Assembly: GCA_963693365.1 (NCBI GenBank)
Contig: CAVNZM010000002.1
Coordinates: 17,174,001-17,238,000 of the forward strand
Length of the DNA: 64,000 nucleotides
Direction of reading: 5' to 3'
DNA from: Amoebidium appalachense
Taxonomy: Eukaryota > Ichthyosporea
Positions within the stretch are counted from its first letter, which is position 1, and every line of letters starts with the position of its first letter. The notes below the pieces were generated by a model. It did not search any database. It had not been told where the DNA came from and saw only the letters and a program-made list of their open reading frames with translations. Made by a program: the position numbers and the translations under genes. Positions 33,000-44,040 of the stretch are shown in pieces.

Positions 33000-35710
33000 C
33001 CCTTCCCTCCGTTTGTTTTCTTTTTTTCTTTTTTCTTTTTCTTTTTTTCTGCATTCACTCTACCACCATTTGTCTCTTGTATTCTACGGTGGAACGGATG
33101 GATGGGAAGGTTGTTTTGCAACTGCCGAACACCCCTTGCCCCCCTCTCCGCCTCATTTCCCCCTCTCCAGACACAAACTCGCACTCACACACACTCACAC
33201 TCGCCACACACACCCATCCTCCAACCCATCCCCCCCCCCCCCCCCCCCCCCCCCCTCCCCCCCACACACACACGTTTTATTTTACGAGGGTGCCTTTTTT
33301 CTTGTGACCTTGCAAAACAAACTCACATACACGTTTGCCTATCAGAACCATGAAACTTTGACATGCCCAACCAAATCCCTTTGTCTACTAGTAGGACTTG
33401 TGGTTCTACCAGTAGAAATTGTTGTTCTACTCCCGACTCTAGCTTGATGGCAATCAACCCTGTGTGATTGGCCGCTTATAGAGTTAACCTCTACGTATGC
33501 ATATTGAAGCACCAGAGATAGCAGACATCTAGTAGTGTGTCTGAAAATGTAAATACAGATGCAATTATATTCTATTTGATACAAACGTGTTGAGTTCTAG
33601 CTATTGGTGGTTTTAGCGAGATGTATGTACATATAGACAAGTGGATTTCCATAAATTGAAGAAGTGAAAGATGGTGACACGGTGCAGAGTCGTCCTGTGG
33701 TCACAATTATCATGGAAGCAAGACTGCCGGTCAGTGTGTGTGTGTGTGTGTGTTCAGCGTGTGTGTGTGTGTGTGACTTGTGTGTGTGGCTGTGTGTGTG
33801 CTCGGGGTTGTGTGTGTTAACGTTCAAGGCATGTGACACTGTGTGTAACAGTGTGTTCAGGGTGACGCTGTGTTTGTGTGTGTTAGGGGTGTGTGTGTTT
33901 AATGCTGTGCTCGGACTGCCTGGCCAGGCTGTTACATGTGGGTGTACCCCGTGACACGGTGTGTGTACCACAGTGCATGTGTTGTTAGCATGGCCCGTAT
34001 ACCCGCATGATGTTTGTGTGCGCCAGAGAGAGGAATCCGATCGGGAAGGAGGGCCAAGAAGCTCAAGAAAGAGCCACGCAGGGGAAGGGGAGACGGCCTG
34101 CAAAGACCCGGGGGGTCGACCGAGAGCTAGAAGGCATTTTTAAATCTGAAACGGGGGGATGGGCAGTACTAAGTATTGAGGTCCCCCCTGGTGGTGGGTC
34201 CCCCCTCCCCCTGGGGGGGGGAGGGACCCACCTGCTCGAGGGTGTGGTCCCCCCCCCCCCAAGCTGACCACAGGGGTGGTGGGTCTGCCCCCCCCCCCCC
34301 CCCCCCCCCCCCCGCGATGGGGAATCCAACGGAACCCTCCGCGCCGGCCGCGGCTGCGTACTCTCTCAAGAGCGGCTCGTCCCCCCCCCCCCCCCCCCCC
34401 CCCCTCCCCCCCTTCTCATCCACCACCATCCCCAACATTAAGTTTGTACTAAGTCTTCTTCCCTTCCTTTTAACCAAGGCTTCGAATTTTTGACAAAGTT
34501 AGGGCAAATCTATCATGCACAACATGTCACTGGGAGTGTGCATCTGCAATTTTTGTGCGGTGTAGAAGTGGGACCATGTGTGTATGTGAGCTTATGTGTC
34601 CTTAAGATGGGCAGGCACTCGGCACTGCTGATCACTGTGGTGGCCTGACAGTGTGCAAGTAAACGTCGTGCCACATTTGCAAGCTGTGTGGACGCAACGC
34701 GCTTAGCATGTGCAAAATTACATGGCCTTTCACGTCTGTGCTAGAGAAGAGGGTGTGTGCACACGTGTGGGTGTCACTGTACATGTGTGTCTCAGTGCGT
34801 GTTTGCCTGTGTGTGCGTTTGTGTGCATATGTGTGCGTGTGTTGTGTGTGTGTGTCAGTGATTGAGAAAGCTCCCAAATTTTCTGGCACTAAATCTGCGC
34901 GCGCGCGCAGGCGCCTTCCGTGGTATGTGTGTCTGGATTGCCATTATATCACGATGTGTGTGCGTGAACGTTAACGGTTGTTCAATTGCGAATGATGAGC
35001 ATGCATGATGGCGCACGAATGGATGAAATTGCGTCAGACAAATAACCGGGGGGGGGGGGGGGGGGGAGGAGGGGGGGAGGGGGGGAAAGGAGGGGGGAGG
35101 GGGGGGGGGGGATAGTTAAAGAGCGAAAAAGTCATATTTGGGTAGCCCGCTCGTCCCCCCCCTTCCCCCCCCCCCACCCCCCCCTGGAGGTGGTGGGTCC
35201 TCCCCCCCCCCCCCCCCTTCCCCAGCCAGCGGAGGGGTGGTGGCCCCCCCCCCCCCCCCAAACTTACTACTATCCCCCTCCTCGTTTCAATATCAAAAAG
35301 GCCGAACGTTGGAGGGGGAAGCGACACCTGTGGAGACATGTCTTCTGTGGCTTTATGATCTCCGTACACACACATGATAATAGTAGAAAAGGTTCAAGAC
35401 AGGCTATTACGCTGTCAGACAAGCAAAATTTAGCCGCCGCCGGCTGAAATTGCTATGGCATGTGAGCTCGGCCTGAAATACTTCCATGTATGGAAGTATA
35501 TACATGTAAGTATCTCAGTGCACGTGTGACGTCATTTCAGATTGAACAGTCCCGGACTCCGTCAGTAGTCTGACGGGGTACGTAGTCTGTTTTGAGCCAT
35601 TAGTCGTTAAAGCATGCCCACAGCCTCTATGCGCGTGCCAGACTTAGGGCCCACGGGTGGGGGCCGGGGTGGGGGGTGGGGGGTGGGGTGGGGGTGCTGT
35701 GTGTGTGTGT

Positions 35711-35747
<37 letters not shown>

Positions 35748-36160
35748 CTCCCTCGGATCGACCTGGGGGGGCCTTTTCCCGCCCCCCGGGGGCCGGATGT
35801 CCCGGTTTAATCAGGTGGACCCCTCGATATCAGTCATGGTTACTATGAAGATGAATACTATAGTTCTCATCGGGTCCTTCATATCCGCTGAAACATAGGG
35901 CCAAATAGCCACAACCGCAGGACTGGGCCGGGAATCGGATAAAATCTAATCTAATACGCCGATTGGATCCGCAATTCCACTTTAAAACAAGTGAGCCGTT
36001 TGATTGGATCCGCAATTCCGCTTTAAAAATTTTGGTTGTGACTATTCGGTTAGATGGCACTAGTTTTACATGTTAATGGCCAATGTTGCTTTTTTATCCC
36101 AGGCTACTGGCCACTACCTGCAATTTGAAAAGTCCCCCCCCCCCCCCCCCCCCCCCCCCC
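33000..36160. other. Intergenic DNA, repeats and no recognised gene
   Basis: No exon is recognised. It contains T-rich DNA at 33,013-33,050, a C island at 33,231-33,256, interrupted (GT)n at 33,735-33,960 and GGTGGTGGGTC-type words among C/G islands at 34,180-34,405 and 35,050-35,260. A G run of about 37 lies at 35,711-35,747. A two-copy tandem of a 27-base CCAAT-containing unit lies at 35,961-36,028. Confidence 0.6.
35961..36028. repeat. Tandem pair of a CCAAT-bearing unit
   Basis: GATTGGATCCGCAATTCC then A/G, then CTTTAAAA, occurs at 35,961-35,987 and 36,002-36,028, a 41-base period. Each unit contains ATTGG (inverted CCAAT) and a TTTAAA element. Confidence 0.85.
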
Positions 36161-36166
36161 TACTCA

Positions 36167-36570
36167 GACCCCAACCACATCTGACAAAACTGACTTATTC
36201 CTCAAAAAGCGGATTTATTCTGCAAAAAGCGGCTTTATTCTGCAAAAAGCAAAATTAATTTATTCCGCAAAAGGCGGATTTATTCTGCAAAAAGCTGATT
36301 TATTCTGCAAAACACAAATTTATTCTGCAAAAAGCAAATTTTTTCTGCAAAAAGCAGATATATTCCGCAAATGCAGAATTATTCTGCCAGCTCGAGAAAG
36401 CAGAATTATCCTTCAAAAGCAGAATTATTCTGCTTTGAGCAGAATCACTCCTTTTACAGCAGAATTATTCTGTTTTTAGCAGAATTATTCCGTAAAAATC
36501 AGAATTATTCTGCTTTCGACAGCAGAATAATCCTGCCTTAGCAGCTTAATTCTGCTGTTTGCAGAATAAT
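36167..36570. mobile_element. Foldback element, right end replaced by poly-C
   Basis: The left end CCCCAACCACATCTG resembles the terminus of the complete element at 20,779. A long array of TTATTCTGCAAAAAGC and GCAGAATTATTCTGC units follows. The right terminus is missing, and the array runs into a C run and (C)n(A)n tract at 36,592-36,680. Poly-C also abuts the left end. Confidence 0.65.
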
Positions 36571-36588
36571 TGCCTTGCTCACCCCCCC

Positions 36589-36644
<56 letters not shown>

Positions 36645-37040
36645 AAACAAACAAAAAAAAAACAAAAAAACAAAAAAAACTCCGGCCGCCATCATTTCCC
36701 GGCCACGCAACCCAGCAACACTCCCTCCACTGCACCCAGGCAACCCACTGCAACTTCATTTCAATACGGCAATAGTTGGTCAGTGTCCTCGAACTTTGAG
36801 GGGAGACAGTGTGTGCGTGAGTGCAAGTGCCAATTCGTGTGATGGTACGTGTGCCTGCCGAATTGATTACCTCTAGCACTGTAAGAGTGAGCACGCGAGC
36901 ATTGTGTTGTTCAAACAGTGTAAAAATGTGTGGGGCAACCAGTTCTGCACGTGTGTGTGTGTGTGTGGCACGTACTGTGCGTGTACATGTGTGTGTGCTA
37001 TGTGACATACCACTTAGAGACGGTGTGTGTGTGCTTGTGG

Positions 37041-37409
37041 GGGTCCAACACTTCGGCAGAGTTAACTCCCACTAAAATTGTACTGCAAAAAAAGCGAAAT
37101 TATTCTGCAGAGAGCAGAATTATTTTTGAAAAACTTTGAACTATTCTGTCTCTGCAAAAGCAGAAGTATTCTGCGAAAGAAGAATTATCATGCAAAGGTA
37201 GAATTATTCTGGAAAAAGAATGATTATTCTTATCCGAGCAAATTTACCACGCTGCCGCGAGCAGAGTATTTCTGCTATTTGCGGAATAATTCTTCTAAGC
37301 GTAGACGGATTCTGTTAAAAGCAGAATTACTCAGTTCAAAGGAGAAATAACCCTGCTTCTCGCAAAGAATTCTGCTCGGAGAAAGTTGGCTTTGCCGAAG
37401 TGGTTGGGG

Positions 37410-37411
<2 letters not shown>
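37041..37411. mobile_element. Foldback element, TTCTGC family, inside a (GT)n array
   Basis: Imperfect terminal inverted repeats lie at about 37,041-37,068 (CCAACACTTCGGCAGAGTT) and 37,384-37,411 (the complement reads CCAACCACTTCGGCAAAG). The interior is the same alternating GCAGAAT/ATTCTGC array as at 20,779. GT repeats flank both sides, so it appears to have inserted into a (GT)n tract. Confidence 0.7.
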
Positions 37412-37692
<281 letters not shown>

Positions 37693-37722
37693 GTGTCTAC
37701 AGCAGGCGGGCCATATTATTAA

Positions 37723-37836
37723 GGGCGTGCTTGGCAGCCGAAAATAATCGTATTCGTATTATCGTGCGAAAAGACGATTAATCGTATTCATAAAATTATT
37801 TTGAGGTATATACGATTATGGCGCGCCAAACACGCC
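37723..37836. mobile_element. PIF/Harbinger (Tourist)-like MITE with TAA duplication
   Basis: The left end is GGGCGTGCTTGGC and the right end GCCAAACACGCC, a near-perfect terminal inverted repeat. TAA directly flanks both ends (37,720-37,722 and 37,837-37,839), giving a three-base target duplication. Length is about 114 bases with AT-rich palindromic interior words and no coding capacity. The terminus GGGC-GTTTGGC with a TAA/TTA duplication is characteristic of Tourist-like elements, so the superfamily is inferred from ends and duplication only. Confidence 0.65.
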
Positions 37837-38410
37837 TAAACACCCTAGAAATGCTCGCTCGATCGTATTTACGTTTCATCAATGGAATGCTAAAAGTGTA
37901 TTGTTCATATGTTTGATTGGGCGGATGGATGTATACCTACCGATAATTATACATCGCTTATACATTTAGTGCTTCGAAGTGCAGTTAAAAGCCATATTTT
38001 GAGCGTAGTTTGCAACATTTTATATCTATTTTATTCATAAAGGTTCTTTTTTATACCTCCTATTGTTTTTAAGTTATTTCTATCGTGAAAAAGGCTTTTT
38101 CTTGGGAAAGAACAGGCACCGATCCTGTTTCCACCAACTCAAAGCCAAAATAACCATAAATGGTTCGCGGCGGTTTCAAAACTGGATTGCATCAGATCGA
38201 TCCAATAGAAGCTGCCGGAGGCAAGACCATTTCTCGCTACCGTCGTGGCTCCCCGAGACTCATGGACATGAAATCATAGGCAAGCATGGGAGTTTATTAT
38301 TTTGAAAAAATAAAATAAATACTCTAAAAGAATATTATGAATAACTGTTGATTGACATCCAACGAACCATGAAAACTATGGTGTGTGTGCGTGCATGTAA
38401 GTGCACGTAC

Positions 38411-38563
<153 letters not shown>

Positions 38564-38876
38564 GTGTGACGCTTACACTCTGATTGGGTGGCATGGGTAA
38601 ACAGGGGAGTGCCCTCAGGATCCGTTACCCTGAACCATTTTTCCTGCCACTGTTCGATATTGCGCAGCAAAACGGGTGGGTCCGGTGTGGGCATTGCACG
38701 CTCCAGGCCTCTGTCTTCGGGATGCCTAAACACGAATTTCAGTTCGCTGCAGGCGGCCCCGTGGTATGGGTGGCGTTTCGGAATTGTTTTGGTTATACGT
38801 TGTGCACCGTGGAAAACGTCACACTTGACCTCAACATCCTCGCCACACACTGGATTGAATGCAGCCACGTTGCTGG
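38564..38876. other. Balanced open segment, coding status unresolved
   Basis: About 300 bases between the (GT)n and an orphan promoter region are open on both strands. The minus reading, about 100 codons, ends at a consensus-like donor GAGT/GTAAGC. Its composition is protein-like (VCGEDVEVKCDVFHG, then DPEGTPLFTHA). The plus reading is 110 codons with an ATG. I recognise neither and found no partner exon. Confidence 0.25.
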
Positions 38877-39013
38877 CAACAGTTATCGATCAGCCTGTGT
38901 ACGAGAAAGGTTGTAAACAACTGTACACATGAACTGTACATGTTTACTAAAGAATGTGATCTACTAGCACACGATTCGTGCTTTGTCATGAATATCACAT
39001 AAATATTATGTCC

Positions 39014-39231
39014 GCACCAATAGGACTCACTCTGACCTAAGAATTGAACCATATATGGTTCTTCAGCTGCATACCACATAAACGAAGTGAACCAATAAGA
39101 GGTTTGCATAAATAGGACAAAGGTCTGACTGGCTCGGACCGCACCAGAATCACGAATGGCATGTTGCCACCCGCGCTGGCCGCGGATGAACCAATCCTGG
39201 GCCTTGATCCGAAACCTGGGGGCTATATAAG
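39014..39231 (+). promoter_or_regulatory. Orphan promoter: three CCAAT boxes and TATATAAG
   Basis: CCAAT motifs lie near 39,018, 39,092 and 39,191, and TATATAAG at 39,224-39,231, with good spacing for transcription starting near 39,255 on the + strand. No open frame worth calling follows; downstream is a T/C-rich stretch and then (GT)n. It could be the U3-R-U5 of a solo LTR, a non-coding gene promoter, or a promoter for a gene whose first exon is untranslated. Confidence 0.4.
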
Positions 39232-39434
39232 AAAGCCGTCCCAGTACGGGGATCACATCAGTGAAGTCTGAGACAGACTGAGTCGGCCCATAGTAAAAGC
39301 AACTTGGCCGCGTGTGCCTTTCTACCCGTTCTCTGTCTTTATTCTGATTCAGTTGTTCTCTGCCTTATCCCAACTAGTCCAACTGTTTACAAAGGTGCAT
39401 TTGCATGTGTTCGTTCGGCATGTGTGTGCATGTG

Positions 39435-39640
<206 letters not shown>

Positions 39641-39923
39641 TGAGGGGTGTGAAAAAGTCAGTGCAAAGTGTACATTTGGGATCCGATGCTAGTGTCTCTG
39701 TGCCATGGCTATGGTCTGTGCCTTGTGTCCCAGGTGAGGAGGAGGGAAGAGGAGGGGATACTGCACGTGTTTCCTTATTTCTTTCTTTATTTCCTGTTTT
39801 TTTTTTTTTTTTTTTTTTTTTTTTTGAAAAGCGGTTTAGTGGGGGCACTTCTTTTGGCCTTTCAAATTGCCGAGTTTCGATATAAAAGCGATCCCATCGT
39901 CTTTTCGCGAGATAAAATTCTGC

Positions 39924-40018
39924 GGCGTGTTTGGCACGACACAAATTCGTGTTCGTGGTATTGCGCGAAAAGACGAATACGATGAAAAGATGATATAACG
40001 GCGCTGCCAAACACGCCC
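39924..40018. mobile_element. Second, degraded Harbinger-like MITE
   Basis: GGCGTGTTTGGC at 39,924-39,935 and GCCAAACACGCCC ending at 40,018 form a terminal inverted repeat like that of 37,723-37,836, and TAA follows the right end. The interior shares GCGAAAAGACGA with the first copy. The left flank lacks TAA, so the left end is decayed or lies further out (a complementary TCGTCTTTTCGCG occurs at 39,897-39,909). Confidence 0.5.
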
Positions 40019-40216
40019 TAATAGTAGTACTATGTGGGGGGCCCCAGGGAAAATCTGGGGGCGTTGGCCATGGGCAGGTAGGAGGGATCCGGAAGGCTTG
40101 GAGTGGGAAGAGGAGGAGGAGGGGCACAACAATTTTTCCCGTTTACAGTAAAGTTATTGTTTTCAAGTTGGGCCGGCGAATCATGGAGGCCCCGGGTGGC
40201 GGGGGGAGGCCCCGGG

Positions 40217-40218
<2 letters not shown>

Positions 40219-40275
<57 letters not shown>
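40219..40275. repeat. Poly-G run of about 57
   Basis: Uninterrupted G run after GGCCCCGGGCC. Further G and C islands lie at 40,470-40,492, 40,599-40,668 and 40,764-40,799. Confidence 0.9.
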
Positions 40276-40276
<1 letters not shown>

Positions 40277-40628
40277 GTCTTATGTATGTCTTATGTATGA
40301 TGGCCCATGCATCGATCCACCTGCACTGGATTATTTGATACTACGTATACATTACACCCAAAGTGTTCCTGGTACTCCACGTGCACATGCACAATAAACA
40401 CGTGTACGTACGTCGTACATATGTGTCACAGTGTGTACATGTGTGTGTACATGCGTGTGTGTGTGCGTGGGGGGGGGGGGGGGGGGGGGGGGAAGGGGGG
40501 GAGGGAGGGGCATGGGAGGGTGATCATGAGGGAGGGGGGAGTGGGGGCCGGAGGATCTCTCTGATCTCTCTGTCTCTACATAGAGGAGGGAAGGGGAGGG
40601 GGGGGGGGGGGGGGGGGGGGGGAGGGGG

Positions 40629-40669
<41 letters not shown>

Positions 40670-40762
40670 CGAGCGGGGCGGGAGAGAGAGACTCGGAGGG
40701 GGGAAAGGTGCGGGGTGATCTTTCTCCTCCGACTCAGGCCTCCGGACCAGCGCCCCACGTCC

Positions 40763-40799
<37 letters not shown>

Positions 40800-40801
<2 letters not shown>

Positions 40802-42180
40802 GGCCCTCCCCCCCAACACGTGCACATGTGCACACACCTGTAAGACGTACGTATTGTACGTATTGTACGTACCGTACTATCTACGGATCATCGCCGTGTA
40901 CCATGGACATGTGCATGTGCACGTGGAGTACCAAAAACATTATGAGCGCTTTGAGTGTATGTCAAATAAAAAATAAAACATGCATGTGTGTGCCGTATGA
41001 AAATAGAGTCCCGGAAGTGCGTTCGAAGGATGCAGAGTGAACAAAGTATAGCCCTGGTAGGTTCTATCATCTTTTTATTTTCAGTAAAGATGTTCAGCTT
41101 TATGATAGTTCTCGTAACTTGCCAGACTAGTAGTCTTGTCCGGAAGGGCCCACCGGATCGGAATTTGTGGCCGACGTGACTCGGCCGGAGCAAGGCGTTA
41201 GGCCGCAGGCAACCCTTTATATATACCAATCAAAACTGTCCAAATGAGCAGAATGGCATTCCTTCGCTGGCGCCAAATTCCACGGCTGCAAATGGAAGGT
41301 GCTCAGGTTCCCCCCAAACCCCACAAATAAGGCCGGCTCAGGCCCGGCTGCCTTTTTCCGAGGTTGGTTTCCGGGCCAGCCGGGGGCCCGGGGTTGCCAG
41401 GCTCAGATGGGCTAAGATCAGGATCACCGAGTCAGATGCCATAGGAGCCGAGCCATACAGATTCTGCCAAAATGCCATGAATAGGCAGTTTGTGGTGAAA
41501 AAATTACTAAGCATTTAAAGTAACATCTGGGCAAAACTGCAATGGCGACATGATTTTGGCTACGTGATCGTGGGGACTTTGCAGTTCATGCTCGATCGGA
41601 CATGCATGCAGTGCGTACGTAAAGTTTCGGACGCATGACTCTCACCTTTTGTACTTTCCACGGAAATTTCCACACTCCCGCGAGCTGTAACAAATGGAAG
41701 AAATAGGTGCAGCCTTTATTTTCCAAGGGTGCAGAGTCACCGCAAGTACTAGCGTCGTAGAGGTTACATGTACAGTCCACTTTAGTCCGTCAGGTGTTTT
41801 CCAGGAGTTTATCGGGACTCGGTGCTCATGAAAGCAACCAATCGAAAGCGTGCATTGCCTCAGTGAGTCAGGCCAATCACCGCTAGCCCCTGCACAGCTC
41901 GAGGCTGAGCTCTGGCAAGTCCTGATCCCTGTGCATACAAAACTAAACAGCCGCCATAGCATTACATTCTCAATATAAGCATCTTTATAGGTCATAATAA
42001 ATTGTACGATGACAGAGATCAAGCATTTGATCTAGCCAGAACTGCTATGCCGTGAAAGGTCAGCCTTCCGATGTTTGCAGAGTTCATACCGGTTTGGCCA
42101 TTGGCCTTTAATCATGCGATATTCTTGGCGATGGAATCCTTTTAGAAGAACGTAAACGGATTGGACTGGACCGCACCCTC
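40800..42180. other. Intergenic DNA, no gene recognised
   Basis: Ordinary mixed sequence with a short GTACGT/TACGTACC palindromic cluster at 40,845-40,880 and CCAAT motifs at 41,838 and 41,872. A minus-strand frame of 126 codons (41,642-42,022) contains these CCAAT boxes and has no domain, so I do not call it. Confidence 0.5.
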
Positions 42181-42182
42181 CC

Positions 42183-42397
42183 CAGGCTGTGAAATATGAC
42201 CACAGAGTTGTCCCTCAAAAATTGAAAAAGTGCCATTAACTTTTCAGTTTAGACCCACCATTCACAAAAGTGGCTATAATGAAACGAAAAAAAAAACGGA
42301 AGAAACACCTTCCAAAACGACTGGTGGCTCAATTATTGCCACCCAGGCAGAGGGAGTAGGTAAAATGGCACCGGCAAAAATCGAGTTTCACACCCTG
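42183..42397. mobile_element. MITE, copy B (CAGGGTGTGAAA family)
   Basis: The left end is CAGGCTGTGAAA and the right end TTTCACACCCTG, a 12-base terminal inverted repeat with one mismatch, bounding 215 non-coding bases. It shares ordered internal landmarks with 712-944. No clear target-site duplication is seen, so the superfamily is open. Confidence 0.6.
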
Positions 42398-42786
42398 CAC
42401 CGAATGATCCAGTGAGAGCTACAACGCACAACATGGCATATTCTCATTACAAACAGTCCTCCCCGTGTGACTGTAGGCCTACATGCGAAGAAAAAAAACT
42501 GAGACGCGACGAGAAATCAAGGTGAGACCGTTGAATTCACAAAACCCGGTGGCAAACCAGTGCTGATAATATCACCATCATCATGCATATATGGTCACGA
42601 ACTGTCGACATGTCAGCCTCAAGCGAGCGCTATCACAAACGTTTTATTTTCCATGCCTGATACAGTACTGTAGCAGTGTAGCGAAGAAGTTCTGCATATT
42701 TTATCAGTTTGACCTCCTGCTCAGTGCTCAGACTCCTGCTCCCATCCGTGATTGTGTGGCACCGAGAAATGCCATTCTGCTCAACA

Positions 42787-43027
42787 GGTTGTAAGACTTG
42801 TCATGACAGAAAATGATTTCTCCGTCGGTGATATAGTAGCTATGGTGAATGAATCAACGGGCATATATAGTGTCGTAATGAAGAACGTTGGTATGCTTTC
42901 AGTGGGTGACCCACATAACTCAACCCAGCGTGTTCGCCCATATGCATGCTGTACACTTGCAATATATATTATGCACATATGTGGGCACATGATTGCATAT
43001 CACCAATACGGCACAACGCTACCTTGA
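42787..43027 (+). pseudogene. Possible retroelement integrase C-terminal remnant
   Basis: An open frame reads FSVGDIVAMV and, 38 residues later, RVRPY. This spacing and wording resembles the small C-terminal barrel of LTR-retroelement integrases (FxVGDxV, then a basic RxRPY-like end). A promoter-like CCAAT pair and AATAAA (43,196-43,201) follow, as in an LTR. The fragment is short and the assignment is tentative. Confidence 0.22.
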
Positions 43028-43239
43028 ATTCCGCAGCTGCGAAAGCTCGCATACGACTGAGGGAGTGGCCAATGGTAGAACGCCGGCCTGCCACATTATT
43101 CGCCAATCAATAGTGGGCATGGAGAAAACAAGTGATCGTTGGTCTATGGGTACTTTTCAAGTACTTTACTCTGGCTAAGGTGTTATTCACAAAGATAATA
43201 AACTCTCATTCAATCATTTGATAACCAACTATTTATTTG

Positions 43240-43860
43240 CCTGTGTCGCGTTGCATTCCTTGATTTGTCGTTGTCACGGTACGTGCAGCATATATCGTAG
43301 CGTACTGGTGTGGCGACGGTCGTGTAAGAATTCACCGGCGTAGCCTGGTTTTTTGTGTATTGTTGAAAATGCCAGGCGGCGAATTTGCAGTAATTTGTAA
43401 ATCTAGAATATATGTTCGTAACCTTTGTCTACAAAATATCTGGAGGTTCCTGCCTCTTCTTCTCCTTGGTTTTTTTTTTTTTTGGATGGGGGGGAGGGGG
43501 GAGGGGGGATATTTAAATTAATTCCTCAGAAAAATGCCAGTTGTGTTCTACGACTAATTCAAATAGTAGATTACCTATAAGAATTAAATACTCGTCAAGG
43601 CCTCTCATACCGTGCTTCAAATTTGGAAAGCTATACCAGGTCGTCCAAATGCATGGCTCCATTAATGTCACTGATGTTTTACCAAGACCGGGTGCCAAGA
43701 ACTTTTATCACGCAAATCCCACATCATCAACAAGTGCTTACGAGCGAGGAATCGGTGCATTATGCCTATTATTTCCTGTGACTTATATTAAAGTATGGTG
43801 GCGAAGGCAGAGAATCGGTTTGGCAAACATAAGTGGATATATTTACTAATCTCACGGCTT
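43240..43860. other. Intergenic DNA upstream of the cyclin gene
   Basis: No supported gene. Poly-T of about 14 at 43,470-43,483 precedes a short G-rich tract. A minus-strand frame of 61 codons at 43,513-43,698 reads plausibly as protein but has no recognised family. Confidence 0.5.
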
Positions 43861-43863
43861 TTG

Positions 43864-43926
43864 ATTGGGCAGTCGTTTGGGCCAATCATAACGACCTAGA
43901 GCCTAGCACACGCACTCATATAAAAA
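43864..43926 (+). promoter_or_regulatory. Cyclin gene promoter: two CCAAT boxes and a TATA box
   Basis: ATTGG at 43,864-43,868, CCAAT at 43,882-43,886 and TATAAAAA at 43,919-43,926. The TATA box is 115 bases before the ATG at 44,041, implying a leader of about 85 bases. Confidence 0.65.
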
Positions 43927-44040
43927 CACACAACCACCTGGAAAGGCTGACATATTCACTGCTTGAGTCCATGTGCAACCGACATATATGTAACAACAAA
44001 AGTGTCCTGCCAGTCACGGGACTAACATTAATAACACATT

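Noticed and set aside
41642-42022. 126-codon minus frame
   Set aside because: Two CCAAT boxes lie inside it, it has no domain, and no exon partners were found.
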